Shown: piece after piece, positions 59,701 to 64,000 of the stretch
Layout of the letters: every line of letters starts with the position of its first letter
Numbering within the stretch: the first letter of the stretch is position 1
Notes under the pieces: model-generated
The model's database searches: none
Told to the model about the DNA's origin: nothing
The model's input: only the letters and a program-made list of their open reading frames with translations
DNA from: Neurospora tetraspora
Taxonomy: Eukaryota > Ascomycota > Sordariomycetes > Sordariales > Sordariaceae
DNA length: 64,000 nt
NCBI RefSeq assembly: GCF_033439725.1
Contig: NW_026944383.1
Location: 5,952,001 to 6,016,000, forward strand
Direction: 5' to 3'
Translations under genes and position numbers: made by a program

Positions 59701-62700
59701 CCATTTCTCCTAGTGTATATATAGTACTCGGCTCCGGTGGCATTCATCATATCACTCCGTAAATCAAACTTTTGACTATGTGACCCGGTGTTAGACTACT
59801 CCATCACCTATCCACCATGGCTTCGCTTCACTGACCAACAGAACCCGAACCAAGCCTTCTAACTAAGTAGAGAAGCATTCAGATGCGGTGGCTTTGGGTT
59901 ATCCTCTCGTAAACATCTTAGATGAACGAAGGGATAACGGACCTTAACTCCATCCTTACCTATGGGCCTGAAGTTCTTCTGTTCCTTGCCACGAGAGGAA
60001 CATTCCCAGAGAAGAAGGGTCACGGAGTGGCATCTGAATAACTTGGTGAATTTCTACATGGCCCTGACAAGATACCGAAAACCCAGAGGCTTCTTCTACA
60101 CAATCCGCCATTTGCATCGTTCAGCCGGTTTATGGATATGAACCGTTTCAGAGCCCGTTAAGCAGATAGAGGGGGGCTCTGCCAGCCAGTCCGCCAAAAG
60201 TTCAAAGGGAGATAGATACCCAAACAATATCAAGGGTTGGATAAAAACTCGAACGCAAGTACAGAAGCACCCTTTCCTTAGATTCTCAATATACTGCTTC
60301 TCTTCTAATGACTCCGAGACCATAGACTTATGGGCAAAACAGCTGAGTCCGCAACAAAAACACCCTTACTTAGCTTACTGTGCCAGTCAAGGAGCGATGG
60401 TTGACATCAAACAACAAGGGAGGTATCAAGGAGACAAAATTCCAACCGGCATTCCTCTATATTGTTGAGCAGACTCGGATATGGCGCTGGCATAAATTAT
60501 TGTGGTCGGTGATAATTGAGGGCCGAGAAAGAGCAAACTGCTTCGATACCCTCGCAATGCCTGTCAACTCCAGGCCACGATGCTGTTGGAGAAAGGAATG
60601 AGGGGCATATTCGTTGCCCCGGCCCTAGTAGGTCAATGTAATCAATACCGCGACGGTATCAGACTCTCATCAACATGACGAGTCCGTTCAGTCTTCGTAA
60701 TCTTGAGTGTTAAAAGGGGTAGTAGAGCGATCAATTTTATCATAGTTAAGGATGGCACTCACTAACAGAGGTCTTAACCTTCGGCCAGCCGGCGTCGTAA
60801 GTGGAAGTTACTCGTCACGATTTTGCCCGAGCCACTGCCTTTAGTCATTGCAACAGCTTCGACGGCAGTGACAACTGAACGACTCGGTAGTGAGCAATCA
60901 AGAATCAAGAGGGAAGTCGCGAGGCGATTGGTCTGGCAACCACGGAAACAGTGCATGAGCCACTCCTCAATATCATGGGTAACTGAACTACTCGGCTTCC
61001 GAAACGCGCCGTGGAAAGAGGGTGTGTGTTCAGGAAGGAACACTCAGCTGAGAGAACTCAGTCGCGATTGCGTGTCGGTCAGTAGTGAGATGTGACGAGC
61101 GAGTCAATCAGAAAGTCTAGTGAACCAGGGACTAGATTGAGAGTACCCTGCAAAGAGTAAGTAGGAAGTAAGTAGTTGCCCTATCAACTGGGCTTCGAGG
61201 GACTCATGGCAAAATTGAAGAGACCACAAACCTTCTATCGTGCCATTCCAGGGCCGAGATTCTTTCCCAGAAAGTTCCTCTGTAATTGCAAAGGGAATCC
61301 AAGTTCCCTTGGAGTCGGCAATGCCATCTGAGGAGACAACTTAACTCGACAGAAGCGAGCATCACTGGCGATGCAGTGCAGAAACTGAAAGAGAAAGAGC
61401 GATTTGGATGAACCAACACCCTCGACAACTCAACTCTGTCCACGGCCCATGACAATCATGCCGGATGGATCAGTAAGGAAGGAGCGAGGGTTCAGGGAGA
61501 GGGCAGATGTACCTTTGTTAGTGAGGCATATGCTTAAGTATGTAAAACGCCGCAGCGCCAGGGGCTAGGTGTACAGAGGGCAGAGTTGGGAGGAGGATTC
61601 AACGCTCTACTACCCCTTCTAACAAATATTTCCCTAGTGTACCTATTATAGAAAGGGTTCCTGCCGAATGTATATTCTCGGTGACCGTGACCGGGGACTG
61701 AGGATACCTTATGGTTTTTCTCTCGGAAACCGTTGTGAGCTATCAACGGTGGAGCAACCGTTCTTCCCCGGCAACCGCCCAGCAACCGTAAGTTTCTCAA
61801 AAGGTACCCCAGCTAAGTGATACGTAAGGCAACGAGTAGTGATACTCTAGCATACTTAGCTGAAAGAACTTCATCGATGACGAAGAGCGAAGTGTAGGTA
61901 AGCAACGAGGTTTCTTATCAGGTGGACTTGATCTCGCACATCACTTAGCATTTGAAACATCGTGATCATTAACCTCGAAGTACAGTAGTAGTCACAAGCA
62001 CTTTACCTCACTGGACTGCATGATTCAGTCTTTGTTTCTGAGACGCCGCAGGAGGTGAGCAAGCACTAGATTGGAAATATCAAAGCCACAAGAAAAGTAT
62101 CCCAACAGCCGAGTAGTGAGAGAGACACTCTTGTTGTAAAACCACTTACCGGAGAGACCGTCTCCCTAAGAGTGTCGCTGAAGTTGCGGTGCAGTGAGTG
62201 CAATACAGAGCAACAGTCATCCAACCTCAAGTTGCTCCCGTCGAGGTCGTCACTACACGGCGGCCGGCTTGCAAAGTGACGGTGACGCAGATCTCTCAAT
62301 TCTAAGTATCCTGCTATTACCCCAGTCAGGTCGGTCAAGACAGGAGGAATGTTCCTTCCCTTTCCCTATCAACTTGATCTTCAGGTTCTTCCAATTCGTT
62401 AATCTAATATCTGCAGTGCAGGAAGGTCGCTCTTGCTTCAGGGAGGAGCACAGAATTGGGCCTCAGCTGGCGGGAGAGAAGCACGGCGGCTGGAAAGCGG
62501 GATTCTCTGCGTCACCACACGCCCCTTCCATCACCCTAACCACTCACGAACTCTCCATCTCGCTCAACATCCTCTCACCAGCGGCCCCGCGTGGCAAAAA
62601 GGAAAAGGATTATGGAAAAAAGAAAACAAGATTCACAGTAGTACGGCACTATTACTCTCCTCGGGAACGAACACGGAGGATGTTGTCGACACGCGAAACA

Positions 62701-64000
62701 ATCCCAGTTTTGCTCGAAAGAAATATCGCGACGTGCAACCGAGTCGAACACGGGGCCTCTTCGAGGTCGGACCGGACGGGAGGTACGGCACACTGAAGAG
62801 ACCCTCAATGGGACGGAGATCCTGCCAACTGGACCTGGATTGATCGCTTATAAGCTGAGGGCAAGTGCGGCAGGCGCAGTTATTTCTAGATTTCGTCCGA
62901 TGGCGGTTGCCCTCTGACGGGAGTTAATGAATGTCAGTACACGACGTTCATACAACTGTACAGCGTATTCGGGAAACTCAGGACGGGAGTGTCGTATGAA
63001 GGTCGGACGTGACTTGCATCAGGACCCGTCAGGAGGTTGTCGTTTTCCTCTAGGCCGAGTAATGATTCTCGAAAATGATGAGGTTGGATGTTAAGAATAA
63101 CGTCCAGGTAAGCACGATAATCACTCCGTAGATTCGTACACCAGTCGAACGTTGATACTATGGCGTAGCTTTACGAGAGTAATCCTCGTTCATGTTTCGC
63201 CGCTCTTGCTATGATCCATTCCTACCTAGTGGTTGTAAGCCCTTTATTGACCTTCGTTGTTTAAATGCTCCTGGACGTTTTATCGATCATGCTTTTACGG
63301 CGAATGAATAGAATATGTGCTAGAGTATTCAGTGTCATCAATACCCTCCAGTCCACTCCAACTTCTCGGAAAATCAAGCCTCTGACGAACAGTAAAGAAT
63401 AGGTGACCATAGTCTAGAGGCACTTAAAGCTTGGATGGTCTAAATGTTTCTTAAACATCTTCATTCAAGATCCAAGCCCTAGGCCCCAGACCATAAAACC
63501 CGAGTAGCACTGACCTGTAACCCTGTAAGCAGAATTCACATAAACATAACTTACCGATAAGTCAGAATTAACGCAACACAACACATCACACAGCGAGACC
63601 CAAGGGAACCCCGAAAGGGGGTAATTGGTCTCCCTGCTCCCAAAAATAAACTGCAAAACTCCATCACCGTGAGCATGTGATCGATCACTGTGTAAATGGT
63701 TTGATGACGAAGACCACAAAACAGTGTCGAGTGAGACCAGCTCCAACAAGTCACAAGCCAGCCAGACTGTCACTGTGAAGTGTACAAGCATACGTACGGC
63801 CTCAGACCAGTCTAGACTCCTGGCGTGGCTTTCTCCACGCGCCGATCCGTCCATCCCCAGGACGCCCTCAGGGGGTGTTGTTATACCAACCTACCTCTTT
63901 GTATGAAGACCTACCAGCACAGCGTTTGAGGGGCCCGTTTTGAGAGTCTCTAGGTATGCCGTGGCGTAAATACCACCGTTATCTCTTGCCCGGCTCGGTG
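53787..64000. other. 10.2-kb stretch with no convincing gene
   Basis: Normal base composition, not RIP-like, and not repeated elsewhere in the window. The longest frames are 130-200 codons with no domains and no plausible splicing into longer proteins. C/T-rich leader-like sequence lies near 57410-57470, next to an acceptor-like CTCCACAG. A small spliced frame can be read at 57896-58021. A good donor-branch-acceptor set with TACTAACAGGCTAG occurs near 58163-58214, and minus-strand donor-like GTAAGT/GTGAGT sites occur near 59150, 62149 and 63553. It may be a long regulatory region or untranslated leader of a gene off the right edge, a noncoding RNA locus, or the promoter of the gene at 53786. 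Confidence 0.4.

Overview
The window is from a filamentous ascomycete of the Neurospora/Sordaria group. The evidence is short spliceosomal introns with fungal donor, branch and acceptor signals, a white collar-2 gene with its characteristic Met-Gly-repeat N-terminus and GATA finger, and one 11.4-kb AT-rich block that looks like a repeat damaged by repeat-induced point mutation (RIP). Species was not determined. All exon boundaries were read by eye from splice signals and protein continuity, with no transcript data.

Layout. 0-12 kb: the 5' tip of a probable folylpolyglutamate synthase gene, MIC60 (mitochondrial cristae), a Rab5 GTPase head-to-head with the phosphoinositide phosphatase SAC1 (both endomembrane and phosphoinositide functions), and a large STB6-like (Sin3-associated) gene. 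12.1-23.6 kb: a transposon island. A Mutator-like DNA element (MULE) has 46-bp terminal inverted repeats and an exact 9-bp target duplication. Inside it lies an 8.2-kb Ty3/Gypsy LTR retrotransposon fossil in minus orientation, and inside that a less mutated 0.6-kb insert. No open frame of useful length survives in the island. It separates two divergently transcribed host genes. 23.9-33 kb: RMD5/GID2 (RING subunit of the GID/CTLH ubiquitin ligase), a UPF0658 Golgi multispan membrane protein, and the PP4 regulatory subunit R2. 33.4-41.4 kb: RAD50 (uvs-6 in N. crassa) head-to-head with wc-2, the PAS/GATA partner of the blue-light receptor WC-1. 43.7-53.8 kb: a 'beta-flanking' DUF protein, a mitochondrial D-lactate dehydrogenase, an amidase-signature enzyme and an unrecognised Ser-rich basic protein. 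53.8-64 kb: about 10 kb in which I find no convincing gene. This is unusual for such a genome and may be a long regulatory or untranslated region.

The genes are mostly housekeeping and do not form an operon or gene cluster. The most notable content is the nested, RIP-damaged transposon island with its sharp boundaries, and the long gene-poor tail.
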